From Antarcticimicrobium sp. (lineage in GTDB: Bacteria; Pseudomonadota; Alphaproteobacteria; Rhodobacterales; Rhodobacteraceae), in NCBI RefSeq assembly GCF_029212575.1, contig NZ_JARGPK010000056.1:186001-250000 (forward strand): 64,000 bases of DNA. The letters run 5' to 3'. Positions 54,418-63,290 of this stretch are shown here, in pieces (the first letter of the stretch is position 1; each line of letters opens with the position of its first letter). A model generated the notes under the pieces. The model ran no database searches. It was not told the origin of the DNA and saw nothing but the letters and a program-made list of their open reading frames with translations. Made by a program: the position numbers and the translations under genes.

Positions 54418-55932
54418 ATGGTCTCACGCGCCTATACCGTCGCCTTCCAGGGGGTCGAGGCCCGCCTTGTCGAGGTGCAATGCGCCGTCACCCCCGGGCT
54501 GCCGGCCTTTGCCATCGTCGGCCTTCCCGACAAGGCGGTGTCCGAGGCCCGCGACCGGGTCCGCAGCGCGCTCAGTGCGCTGGCCATCGCGCTGCCGGCC
54601 AAACGCATCACCATCAACCTCTCGCCCGCCGACCTGCCCAAGGAGGGCAGCCATTTCGACCTGCCGATCGCCGTGGCGCTGCTGGCCGCGCTCGGCATCA
54701 TCCCCGACGACGCCACCGAAACCGCCGTGGCCCTGGGCGAGCTGTCGCTCGACGGCACGCTGATCGCGGTGCCCGGCGCGCTGCCCGCCGCGATGACCGC
54801 CGCGCAGGAGGGGCGCAGCCTGCTCTGCCCCGCCGCCTGCGGCGCCGAGGCCGCCTGGGTCGGCGATTGCCAGGCGATCGGCGCCGAAAGCCTGGGCGCG
54901 GTGATCCGCCATGCCACCGGTCAGGCCCCGATCGCGCCGGCCGAGCCCGGCGAGGTCACCGCGCCCCCCGCCAACCGCGACCTGCGCGACGTCAAAGGCC
55001 AGGAACGCGCCAAGCGCGCGTTGGAAATCGCCGCCGCCGGGCGCCATCACCTGATGCTGGTCGGCCCGCCCGGCTCGGGCAAATCCATGCTCGCCGCCCG
55101 CCTGCCCGGCCTGCTGCCGCCGCTCACCCCGACCGAGGCGCTGGAAACCTCGATGATCCAGTCGCTCTGCGGCGTACTGGAGGAGGGCGGGATCAGCCGC
55201 ACGCGCCCGTTCCGCGAACCGCATCACACCGCCTCGATGGCCGCCATCGTCGGCGGCGGTCGCGGCGCCCGCCCGGGCGAAATCAGCCTGGCCCACAACG
55301 GCGTGCTCTTCATGGACGAGTTTCCCGAGTTCTCGCGCACCGTGCTGGAAACCCTGCGCCAGCCGATCGAGACCGGCGAGGTGATGGTCGCGCGCGCCAA
55401 CGCTCATGTGACCTATCCCTGCCGCTTCATGCTGGTGGCCGCCGCCAACCCCTGCAAATGCGGCTATCTCTCCGATCCGCAGCGCGCCTGCGCGCGGGTG
55501 CCGCAATGCGGGGCCGACTACCTCGGCCGCATCTCCGGCCCGCTGATGGACCGCTTCGATCTGCGGGTCGAGGTGCCCCCCGTCGGTTTCACCGATCTCG
55601 ACCTGCCCGCCGACGGCGAACGGTCCGAGAGCGTCGCCGCCCGCGTCGCGGCGGCGCGCGAGGTGCAGGCGGCGCGCTTCGCCGACCATCCCACCGCCCG
55701 CCAGAACGCCGACGCCGAGGGCAACCTGCTGGACCGGATCGCCGCGCCCGATGCCGAGGGGCGCGCGTTGCTGACAAAGGCGGCCGAGCGCTTTGGCCTC
55801 TCGGCGCGCGGCTATCACCGCATCCTGAGGGTGGCGCGCACCATCGCCGATCTGGATGGCGCACAGGACGTCCGGCGGTCACATCTGGCCGAGGCGCTCA
55901 GCTTTCGCCTGACCGCCTCGATTGCCGCCTGA
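54418..55932 (+). CDS. comM: ComM/YifB-type AAA ATPase (magnesium-chelatase-like)
   Basis: A 504-residue ATPase. The N-terminal Lon-protease-like domain (GVEARLVEVQC and GLPAFAIVGLPDKAVSEARDRVRSA) precedes an AAA+ core with Walker A LVGPPGSGKSM (about 222-232) and Walker B VLFMDEFPEFSR. ComM is a hexameric branch-migration helicase for natural transformation in Vibrio and a DNA-recombination factor elsewhere. The ATG at 54418 follows GGCGGCCC and gives the family start MVSRAYTVAFQG. Its 3' end overlaps the convergent hydrolase pseudogene by 35 bases. Confidence 0.94.
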   Translation: MVSRAYTVAFQGVEARLVEVQCAVTPGLPAFAIVGLPDKAVSEARDRVRSALSALAIALPAKRITINLSPADLPKEGSHFDLPIAVALLAALGIIPDDATETAVALGELSLDGTLIAVPGALPAAMTAAQEGRSLLCPAACGAEAAWVGDCQAIGAESLGAVIRHATGQAPIAPAEPGEVTAPPANRDLRDVKGQERAKRALEIAAAGRHHLMLVGPPGSGKSMLAARLPGLLPPLTPTEALETSMIQSLCGVLEEGGISRTRPFREPHHTASMAAIVGGGRGARPGEISLAHNGVLFMDEFPEFSRTVLETLRQPIETGEVMVARANAHVTYPCRFMLVAAANPCKCGYLSDPQRACARVPQCGADYLGRISGPLMDRFDLRVEVPPVGFTDLDLPADGERSESVAARVAAAREVQAARFADHPTARQNADAEGNLLDRIAAPDAEGRALLTKAAERFGLSARGYHRILRVARTIADLDGAQDVRRSHLAEALSFRLTASIAA

Positions 55933-56820
55933 TCCATCCCGCGAGGTCGCGCAGCGTCGCCTCGCCCTCGCGCAGGTAGCGCCAGAAGAACGGCCAGACA
56001 TGCGGCAGATCGCGCGCCACGGTCATATCGACCGCAACCCCCTGCGCGCGCAGATGCGCCGCCATCCGGCGGCTGTCGTCCAGCATGATCTCGGTATCCC
56101 CCACGGTCAGCCAGACCGGCCCCGCCCCGGTGAAATCGGCAAAAAGCGGCGAGGCGAGGGGTTGCGCCGGGTCGGCGCCCTGCAGGTACATCTGCGCCAT
56201 GTCCCTGTCCCGCCCGGCGGGCAGCATCACGTCGCGCGCCGCGTTGGCGCGAAAGCTTTCCCCGGAAAACCCGAGGTCGGTCAGCGGGGAAAAGGCGAAA
56301 CTCGCCGCCGGCAAGGCCGCCCCCCGCGCGCAAAGATCCCCCAACAGCGCCAGTGCCAGCCCGCCACCGGCGCTGTCGCCGCCCAGCACGATCCGCCCCG
56401 CCGGAACACCCGAGGCGATCAGCGCCTCGAACGCCGCCCGCGCGTCCTCCACCGCCGCCGGAAACGGATGCTCGGGCGCCTTGCGATAATCGGGCAGGCA
56501 AACCGGCACGCCGGTCAACTGCGCCAGCCGCGCCGCCAGCGCCGCATGGGTGCGGGGGCTGCCGAAACGTAAGCTCCGCCATGGAAATACAGGATCGCCC
56601 CGCCGTTCGGCGCCCCCTCGCCGACCCAGAGCCCCTCCAGCGCGCCCGCGCCCGTACCCAGCCGCGTCGGCACGACGGGCACGTCGCGCGGCGGACGGAA
56701 CAGCCAGCGCGCGCGGCGCTCGAAACTGGTGCGAATCACCTTCGGGTCGCGCACCCGGGCGAGATAGGGTTTCTCCGTCAGCCGCAGGATCAGGTTGAGG
56801 GCGACGCGCTGCCAGCTCAT
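55898..56820 (-). pseudogene. Alpha/beta hydrolase (HSL/GDXG type) split by a one-base deletion
   Basis: Two overlapping frames make one intact hydrolase of about 307 residues. The upstream part (56820-56515) has the oxyanion motif YFHGGAYV and the downstream part (to 55898) has the nucleophile GDSAGGG, an acid in LTVGDTEIML and the catalytic His in LPHVWPFF. At 56565-56567 the minus strand reads GTTTCGG; an extra T there would restore YVFGSPRTHAALAARLAQ. The frameshift ends the first part in APMRRWRRGWRS. A sequencing error in the short T-run is the main alternative. The gene overlaps gshB at its start by four bases and comM at its end by 35. Confidence 0.85.
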
Positions 56821-57752
56821 CCGGCGCGCGCTTCCACCGCCTCCCAGATCTGCGCGGCCACGTTGATGCCGTCGAAGCGTTCCAGTTCCTGGATGCCGGT
56901 GGGCGAGGTCACGTTGATCTCGGTCAGGTAATCGCCGATCACGTCGATCCCGACAAAAACCTGGCCCTTTTCCTTCAGCAGCGGCCCGATGGCGGCGCAG
57001 ATCTCCAGGTCCCGCTCGCTCAACCCGATCTTTTCCGGCCTCCCGCCCACATGCATGTTCGAGCGCGTCTCGCCCTTTGCCGGAACCCGGTTGATCGCGC
57101 CCACCGGGGCGCCATCGACCAGGATCACCCGCTTGTCGCCGTTGCTGACGTCGGGCAGGAATTTCTGCACGATCAGCGGCTCGCGGCTGAACCCGGTGAA
57201 CAGCTCGTGCAGCGAACTCAGGTTTCGGTCATTGACATCGAGCCGGAACACCCCGGCGCCGCCATTGCCGTAGAGCGGTTTCAGGATGATGTCGCCGTGC
57301 TTGTCCTTGAACTTGCGGATGGTGGCCAGGTCGCGCGCGATGGTGGTCGGCGGGGTCAGATCCGGGAAATCCAGCACCAGCAGCTTCTCGGGGTAATTGC
57401 GCACCCAGAACGGGTCGTTCACCACCAGCGCCTGGCCCTTCAGCCGGTCGAGCAGATGGGTCGAGGTGATGTAATGCATGTCAAAGGGCGGGTCCTGCCG
57501 CAGCCAGACCACATCCCACTCGGCCAGGTCCACCTCGCGCGCCGGCCCCAGCACCGCCGGATCGCCCGGCACCCGCTGCACCGTGAAATCATGGCCCCGC
57601 GCGGTGATCCGCCCCTCCTGGTAGGCCAGTTGGTCCGGCCCGTAGAAGAACAGCTCGTGCCCCCGCGCCTGCGCCTCCTCGGCCAGCCGAAAGCTGCTGT
57701 CTGCATTGATGTCCACGGCCCCGATCGGGTCCATCTGAAAGGCGATCTTCAT
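56817..57752 (-). CDS. gshB: Glutathione synthetase
   Basis: A 311-residue ATP-grasp enzyme joining gamma-glutamylcysteine and glycine. The start [20 protein letters not shown] is canonical, and the ATP-grasp segments include [37 protein letters not shown] and the substrate loop [15 protein letters not shown] chose the ATG at 57752 over an upstream one at 57785. It precedes the hydrolase pseudogene and overlaps it by four bases. It lies behind yraN with a 91-base gap. Confidence 0.97.
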   Translation of the reverse strand: MKIAFQMDPIGAVDINADSSFRLAEEAQARGHELFFYGPDQLAYQEGRITARGHDFTVQRVPGDPAVLGPAREVDLAEWDVVWLRQDPPFDMHYITSTHLLDRLKGQALVVNDPFWVRNYPEKLLVLDFPDLTPPTTIARDLATIRKFKDKHGDIILKPLYGNGGAGVFRLDVNDRNLSSLHELFTGFSREPLIVQKFLPDVSNGDKRVILVDGAPVGAINRVPAKGETRSNMHVGGRPEKIGLSERDLEICAAIGPLLKEKGQVFVGIDVIGDYLTEINVTSPTGIQELERFDGINVAAQIWEAVEARAG

Positions 57753-57843
57753 GGCTCTGTTCCCTGTTCCGGCAGCACGGTCCAAGGATACATGGCCCAG
57801 CGGGCCGGGGGGTTCAATGGGGATCGGCCATGATCAGCGCGGA

Positions 57844-58263
57844 TCAGGCGCCGAAGGCGTTCTCGACGATCTCGAATGCGCCGCGCCCATCGACCAGTGC
57901 CACGTCGAACCGCGCCTCGGTGAACTGGCCCGCCGGTTCGCCCTCGAGGAATTCGCTGGCCGCCGAGTACAGCCGCTGCATCTGCCGCGCGCCGAGGCGT
58001 TCCGCGGCGGTGGCAAAATCCCGCGCTGCCTTCACCTCGATGAAGATCACGCCCGCGTCCCGGCGCGCGATCAGATCGATCTCGCCGCCCTTGCCGCGCC
58101 AGCGCCGCCGGGCAATCGAAAAACCGCGCCGCTGGTAATCCCGCGCGATGCTGTCCTCGGCCGCCGTGCCGGATCGATAGGCCCGAAACCCCCGGTTCCG
58201 GCGGTCGGCCACAGGCCCCGCGCGGCCAGAGTATTCCGCAATATCTGCCCCGAAATCCAGCAT
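57844..58263 (-). CDS. yraN: YraN/UPF0102 family protein
   Basis: A 139-residue protein with the restriction-endonuclease-like fold. The motif pattern AEDSIARDYQRRGF, then GGEIDLIARRDAGVIFIEVKA, is the family D-x(n)-E-x-K nuclease-like signature; no activity is established. The gene starts at 58263, five bases after the rsmI stop codon. An rsmI-yraN pairing is common in proteobacteria, next to an lpoA-like gene. Confidence 0.9.
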   Translation of the reverse strand: MLDFGADIAEYSGRAGPVADRRNRGFRAYRSGTAAEDSIARDYQRRGFSIARRRWRGKGGEIDLIARRDAGVIFIEVKAARDFATAAERLGARQMQRLYSAASEFLEGEPAGQFTEARFDVALVDGRGAFEIVENAFGA

Positions 58264-58267
58264 CGCT

Positions 58268-59125
58268 TCACCCTTTCGACAGCCCCAGCGCCATCTGATA
58301 AACCTCGCGCCGCTTCTGCCCGTGCATCCGCGCCACCAGGTCGGCGGCATCGCGCACCGAATGCGTCTCGAGAGCCGTGCGCAGGTCCGACTCTATGTCG
58401 GATGCGCTAACGTTCGGTAAATGTCCGCGATCCACCAGGATCACGATCTCACCCCGTGGCGGGTCGTCCGCGGCGCCCTCGGCCAACGCGGCCAGGGTGC
58501 CCCGGCGCACCTGCTCGAACTTCTTGGTCAGCTCCCGACACAGCGCCGCCGGCCGCGCGCCGCCGAGAACATCGGCCATGTCGGCCAGGCTCGCCGCCGC
58601 GCGCTTGGGCGATTCGTAGAACACCAGCGTTCCGGGAATCTCGCGCAGCGCCTCCAGCCGCGCCCGCCGCGCCTGCGTCGCGTTCGGCAGGAAGCCGTCG
58701 AAAAAGAACGCATCGGTGGGCAATCCGGCCAGCGTCAGGGCCGTTGTCACCGCCGAAGGTCCCGGCGCCGAGGTCACCGTGTACCCCGCCTCCGAGGCGG
58801 CCCGGCTCAGATCATACCCCGGGTCCGCGATCAGCGGCATCCCGGCCTCCGAAGCATAGGCGACCGAGCGCCCCTCGCCCAGCGCGGCCAGCAGTTTCGC
58901 CCGCGCCGCCGGCCCACTGTGGTCGTGATAGGCCAGGATCCGCCGCCCCTCGAGCGGCACCCCGTGGATCTCCATCAGCCGGCGCAGGCTGCGGGTGTCC
59001 TCGGCGGCGATCACATCGGCCGAGGCCAGCACATCCAGCGCCCGCAGCGTGATGTCCCGCGCCGTCCCGATCGGGGTGGCGATGAAATACAGCCCCGGCA
59101 ACAGGGAGACTTTTTGGTGATTCAA
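58268..59125 (-). CDS. rsmI: 16S rRNA (cytidine(1402)-2'-O)-methyltransferase
   Basis: A 285-residue SAM-dependent enzyme of the tetrapyrrole-methylase fold. Motifs are PGLYFIATPIGTARDITLRAL, the ADVIAAEDTR segment, SEAGMPLIADPG, and SAPGPSAVTTALTLAGLPTD. It methylates the 2'-O of C1402 in the decoding centre. First gene of the rsmI-yraN unit, divergent from the lpoA-like lipoprotein gene over 86 bases, the same arrangement as in E. coli. Confidence 0.96.
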   Translation of the reverse strand: MNHQKVSLLPGLYFIATPIGTARDITLRALDVLASADVIAAEDTRSLRRLMEIHGVPLEGRRILAYHDHSGPAARAKLLAALGEGRSVAYASEAGMPLIADPGYDLSRAASEAGYTVTSAPGPSAVTTALTLAGLPTDAFFFDGFLPNATQARRARLEALREIPGTLVFYESPKRAAASLADMADVLGGARPAALCRELTKKFEQVRRGTLAALAEGAADDPPRGEIVILVDRGHLPNVSASDIESDLRTALETHSVRDAADLVARMHGQKRREVYQMALGLSKG

Positions 59126-59211
59126 CGCTGGACCCGACCTTTCAGTGCTTTATGATCCGGACCGGATTGGCACGCGGCGCCAGACCGCCGGATCAGGGAG
59201 TATATGTCGTC

Positions 59212-60387
59212 ATGTTTGCCGTTTTCACCTCCGCCCGCAAGGCGGCGCTGACCGTTCTCGCGCTTCTGGCGGCCCTCGTCCTGTCGGCCTGCGACACCGC
59301 CATGGTGGGCGGCGGCGGACCGACGATCAATACCTCGAAGCCGGTGCCGGTGGCGCTGCTGGTGCCCCGGGGCTCGGGCCACTCCGGCGACGCGGTGCTG
59401 GCGCAAAGCCTTGAAAACGCGGCGCGCCTTGCGATCACCGATCTGCAGAACGTGCAGATCGACCTGCGCGTCTATGACACCAGGGGCGATGCGGCCACCG
59501 CCGCCGCGGTGGCCAGCCAGGCGGTGAACGAGGGCGCCCGCATCCTTCTCGGCCCGGTCTATGGCGAGGCCGCGAACGCGGCCGGGCTGGCCGTGGCGGG
59601 GCAAAACATCAACGTGCTGTCCTTCTCCAACAACACCACCATCGCCGGCGGCAACCTCTTCGTGCTCGGTCCGACCTTCGAGAACACCGCCCGGCGGCTG
59701 GCCAGTTATGCCAAGCGGCAGGGCAAGACCAGCGCGGTGATGGTGCACGGCTCCGACGTCTCCGGCCAGGTCGGGCGCAACGCGATCCGCGCCGCCCTGG
59801 CCGAGGCCGGGCTGCGCGAGGCCGGCGCGGTCTCGCATGAGCTGTCGCAGCAGGGCGTCATCAACGCGGTGCCCGCGGTGCGCGACGCGGTGCAGACCCA
59901 GGGCGCCGACACCCTGTTCCTGACCGCCACCACTGCCGGCGCGCTGCCGCTGTTCTCGCAGCTTCTGCCCGAGGCCGGCGTGTCGCCGCTGACCACCCAG
60001 TACATCGGCCTCACCCGCTGGGACATCCCGGCACAAACGCTGGCGCTGCCCGGAGTCCAGGGCGGCTGGTTCGCATTGCCCGACCCGGCCCTTTCTCAGC
60101 AGTTCCGCGACCGTTATGCCCATACCTACGGCGGCCCGCCGCACCCGATCGGCGGGCTGGCCTATGACGGTATCGCCGCCATCGGCGCGCTGGTGGGGGC
60201 GGGCAAGTCCGACGCGCTGACTGGCGCCGCCCTGACCCAGAGCGCCGGGTTCAAGGGCGTCGGCGGCATCTTCCGGCTGCGCCCGGACGGCACCAACGAC
60301 CGGGGTCTCGCAGTGGCCACGATCCAGAACAAACAGGTGGTTGTGATTGACCCTGCCCCAGCAAGTTTCTCCGGCGCCGGGTTCTGA
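59212..60387 (+). CDS. lpoA: LpoA-like penicillin-binding-protein activator lipoprotein
   Basis: A 391-residue lipoprotein with a signal ending in LVLSAC, Cys at about 27. The mature part is a periplasmic-binding-protein-like fold (PVPVALLVPRGSGHSGD, ILLGPVYGEAANAAG, NVLSFSNNTTIAGG), corresponding to the C-terminal domain of E. coli LpoA, without its TPR-like N-terminal half. Such lipoproteins activate PBP1A from the outer membrane. I chose the ATG at 59212, 12 bases behind GGGAG. The final 41 bases overlap the glnD start. Confidence 0.85.
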   Translation: MFAVFTSARKAALTVLALLAALVLSACDTAMVGGGGPTINTSKPVPVALLVPRGSGHSGDAVLAQSLENAARLAITDLQNVQIDLRVYDTRGDAATAAAVASQAVNEGARILLGPVYGEAANAAGLAVAGQNINVLSFSNNTTIAGGNLFVLGPTFENTARRLASYAKRQGKTSAVMVHGSDVSGQVGRNAIRAALAEAGLREAGAVSHELSQQGVINAVPAVRDAVQTQGADTLFLTATTAGALPLFSQLLPEAGVSPLTTQYIGLTRWDIPAQTLALPGVQGGWFALPDPALSQQFRDRYAHTYGGPPHPIGGLAYDGIAAIGALVGAGKSDALTGAALTQSAGFKGVGGIFRLRPDGTNDRGLAVATIQNKQVVVIDPAPASFSGAGF

Positions 60388-63178
60388 TCCCGCCGCGCCT
60401 GCGGCCCGCATCCTGCCGGTTCCGCCCGGCCCGCTGATCGGCGACGAGGCCGCCATTTTCGATGCCGCATCCGTGCGCGCGCAGATCGACGCGGCGGCCT
60501 CGGCCACCACCGACCCGGCAGTGATGCGGGCCGAGGCGGTGCGCATCCTGCGCGCCGCGCAGGACACCGGCCGCGCCGCCATTGCCGAGGCCTTCGCCGA
60601 ACAACCCTTTGCGGCGCGCCCGCTGACCCGCTCCTATACCTATCTCACCGACGGGCTGGTCACCGCCGCGCTGCACCTGGCCACCACCCATCTGCACCCG
60701 CTGCCCAACCCGACGCTGGCCGAACATATCGCGGTGATCGCCGTCGGCGGATACGGCCGGGGCGAGATGGCCCCGTTCTCGGACGTCGATCTGCTGTTCC
60801 TGACCCCCTACAAGATCACCGCCTGGGCCGAGAGCGTGATCGAATCGATGCTCTACACGCTCTGGGACATCAAGCTGAAGGTCGGCCATGCCAGCCGCAC
60901 GATCCGCGACTGCCTCCGGCTCGGGCAGGAGGATTTCACCATCCGCACCGCGATGCTCGAACATCGCTTTCTCGCCGGTCACGTGCCGCTGGCCGAGGAA
61001 TTCGACGCGCGGCTGAAATCCGACCTGTTCTCCGACAACGGCCGCGATTTCATCGAGGCCAAACTTGCCGAACGCGAGGCGCGCCACCGCAAGCAGGGCG
61101 AACGCTATGTGGTCGAGCCCAACGTCAAGGAGGGCAAGGGCGGGCTGCGCGACCTGCAATCGCTGTTCTGGATCGCCAAGTACATCCACGGGGTGCAGGA
61201 CGCCGCCGAACTGGTGCCTCTGGGCGTGTTCCGCCCCGACGAGTTCGACCGCTTTGTCCAGGCCGAGGATTTCCTCTGGGCGGTGCGGTCCCACATGCAC
61301 CTGATCACCGGGCGGCCCACCGAACAGCTCACCTTCGATCTGCAGGTCGAGGTGGCCGAGCGAATGGGCTACCGCGACCGGGCCGGGCGGCGCGGGGTTG
61401 AGATCTTCATGCAGCGCTACTTCCGCGAGGCCACGGCGGTGGGCGACCTGACGCGGATCTTCCTGACCAAGCTGGAGGCGACTCACCTCAAGAGCGAACC
61501 CCTGCTGGAACGCATCTTCCGCCGCCGCCCCAAGGTACGGGCGGGCTACCAGGTGATCAACAATCGCCTCGCCATCGCCGACCCCGAGGCGTTTCTGGCC
61601 GACAAGCTGAACCTGCTGCGGATCTTCGAGGAGGGGCTGCGCACCGGCATGCTGATCCACCCCGACGCGATGCGGCTGGTGACGGCAAACCTTGAGCTGA
61701 TCGACGACGAGTTGCGCACCGACAAGGAGGCGCAGCGCCTCTTTCTCGACCTGCTGCTCAAGCACGGCAACCCCGAGCGCGCGCTGAGGCGGATGAACGA
61801 ACTGGGGGTCCTGGCCGCCTTCATCCCCGAGTTCGAACCGGTCGTGGCGATGATGCAGTTCAACATGTACCACAGCTATACCGTGGACGAGCACATTATC
61901 CAGTGCATCGCCCAGCTCGCCAAAATCGAACGCAACGAGCTGACCGAATCGCTGCCGGTCGCCTCCAGCATCTTGGAACGCGGGGTCAACCGCCGGGTTC
62001 TTTATGTCGCGCTGATGCTGCACGACATCGCCAAGGGCCGACCCGAGGATCATTCGATCCTCGGCGCCAAGATTGCCCGGCAGATCGCCCCGCGCCTGGG
62101 CCTGAACAAGTCCGAGACCGAAACCGTCGCCTGGCTGGTGCGCTATCACCTGCTGATGTCGGACACCGCGCAGAAACGCGACATCGCCGACCCGCGCACG
62201 GTGCGCGACTTTGCCAAGGCGGTCAAAACCGTCAAGCGGCTCGACCTGCTGACCGTGCTCACCGTCTGCGACATCCGCGGCGTCGGACCGACCACCTGGA
62301 ACAACTGGAAGGCGGCGCTGCTGCGCGCGCTCTATCGCCAGACCCGCAGGGCGCTGGAAACCGGGATGGAGGATCTCACCCGCGAGAACCGCGGCACCGA
62401 GGCCAAGAAGGCGCTGCGCGCCGCCCTGCCTGACTGGCCCAAACCGGTGCTCAAACTCGAAACCGGCCGCCATTACCCTCCCTACTGGCAGGGGCTGCAC
62501 CTCACCGCGCATGTCGATTTCGCCGAGATGCTGCGCGAGCTGGAGGACAGGGGCGACCCGGCCGAGATCATCATCCGCCTCTATCCCGACGAGGACCGCG
62601 ACGCCACCCGCGCCTGTTTCGTGATGGGCGACCATCCCGGCATCTTCGCCCGCATTGCCGGCGCGCTGGCGCTGGTCGGCGCCAATGTCGTGGATGCGCG
62701 CAGCTATACCACCAAGGACGGTTACGTCACCGATGCCTTCTGGATCCAGGATAGCGACGGCCACCCGTTCGAGGCCGCCCGCCTGCCGCGTCTGCGCCAG
62801 ATGATCCACAAGACGCTCAAGGGCGAGGTGGTGACCCGCGACGCGCTGAAATCCCGCGACAAGATCCGCAAGCGGGAAAAGGCCTTCAACGTGCCGACCC
62901 ACATCACCTTCGACAACGACGGATCCGAGATCTACACCATCATCGAGGTCGACACCCGCGACCGCCCCGGCCTGCTCTACGATCTGGCCCGCGCAATGGC
63001 CTCGGCCAATGTCTATATCGCCAACGCGGTGATCGCGACCTATGGCGAACAGGTGGTCGACAGCTTCTACGTCAAGGATATGTTCGGGCTGAAATACCAC
63101 TCCAAATCCAAGCAGAAATCGCTCGAGACCAAGTTGCGGCAGGCGATCGACGAAGGCGCCGAGCGCGCCGAAACCTGA
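60347..63178 (+). CDS. glnD: PII uridylyltransferase/uridylyl-removing enzyme
   Basis: A 943-residue nitrogen-status sensor that uridylylates PII proteins at low glutamine and reverses this at high glutamine. The nucleotidyltransferase motif GGYGRGEMAPFSDVDLL lies near 133-149, the HD-domain HDIAKGRPEDHS near 560-571, and two C-terminal ACT domains (FVMGDHPGIFARIAGALAL and IIEVDTRDRPGLLYDLARAMA). The start is a TTG at 60347, supported by AGGTGG six bases upstream, and lies inside the end of the lpoA-like gene. murJ follows after 112 bases. Confidence 0.95.
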   Translation: MTLPQQVSPAPGSDPAAPAARILPVPPGPLIGDEAAIFDAASVRAQIDAAASATTDPAVMRAEAVRILRAAQDTGRAAIAEAFAEQPFAARPLTRSYTYLTDGLVTAALHLATTHLHPLPNPTLAEHIAVIAVGGYGRGEMAPFSDVDLLFLTPYKITAWAESVIESMLYTLWDIKLKVGHASRTIRDCLRLGQEDFTIRTAMLEHRFLAGHVPLAEEFDARLKSDLFSDNGRDFIEAKLAEREARHRKQGERYVVEPNVKEGKGGLRDLQSLFWIAKYIHGVQDAAELVPLGVFRPDEFDRFVQAEDFLWAVRSHMHLITGRPTEQLTFDLQVEVAERMGYRDRAGRRGVEIFMQRYFREATAVGDLTRIFLTKLEATHLKSEPLLERIFRRRPKVRAGYQVINNRLAIADPEAFLADKLNLLRIFEEGLRTGMLIHPDAMRLVTANLELIDDELRTDKEAQRLFLDLLLKHGNPERALRRMNELGVLAAFIPEFEPVVAMMQFNMYHSYTVDEHIIQCIAQLAKIERNELTESLPVASSILERGVNRRVLYVALMLHDIAKGRPEDHSILGAKIARQIAPRLGLNKSETETVAWLVRYHLLMSDTAQKRDIADPRTVRDFAKAVKTVKRLDLLTVLTVCDIRGVGPTTWNNWKAALLRALYRQTRRALETGMEDLTRENRGTEAKKALRAALPDWPKPVLKLETGRHYPPYWQGLHLTAHVDFAEMLRELEDRGDPAEIIIRLYPDEDRDATRACFVMGDHPGIFARIAGALALVGANVVDARSYTTKDGYVTDAFWIQDSDGHPFEAARLPRLRQMIHKTLKGEVVTRDALKSRDKIRKREKAFNVPTHITFDNDGSEIYTIIEVDTRDRPGLLYDLARAMASANVYIANAVIATYGEQVVDSFYVKDMFGLKYHSKSKQKSLETKLRQAIDEGAERAET

Positions 63179-63290
63179 CACCCGCACGCGGTGCGCGCCC
63201 CTTCCCCATCGCGCGCAAAGCGGCTAAGCCTGCCGCGAAACCGCATGAAAGGGCGCCTGACGTGCCGACCCCAGCCCGCGCGAGCGCAGG

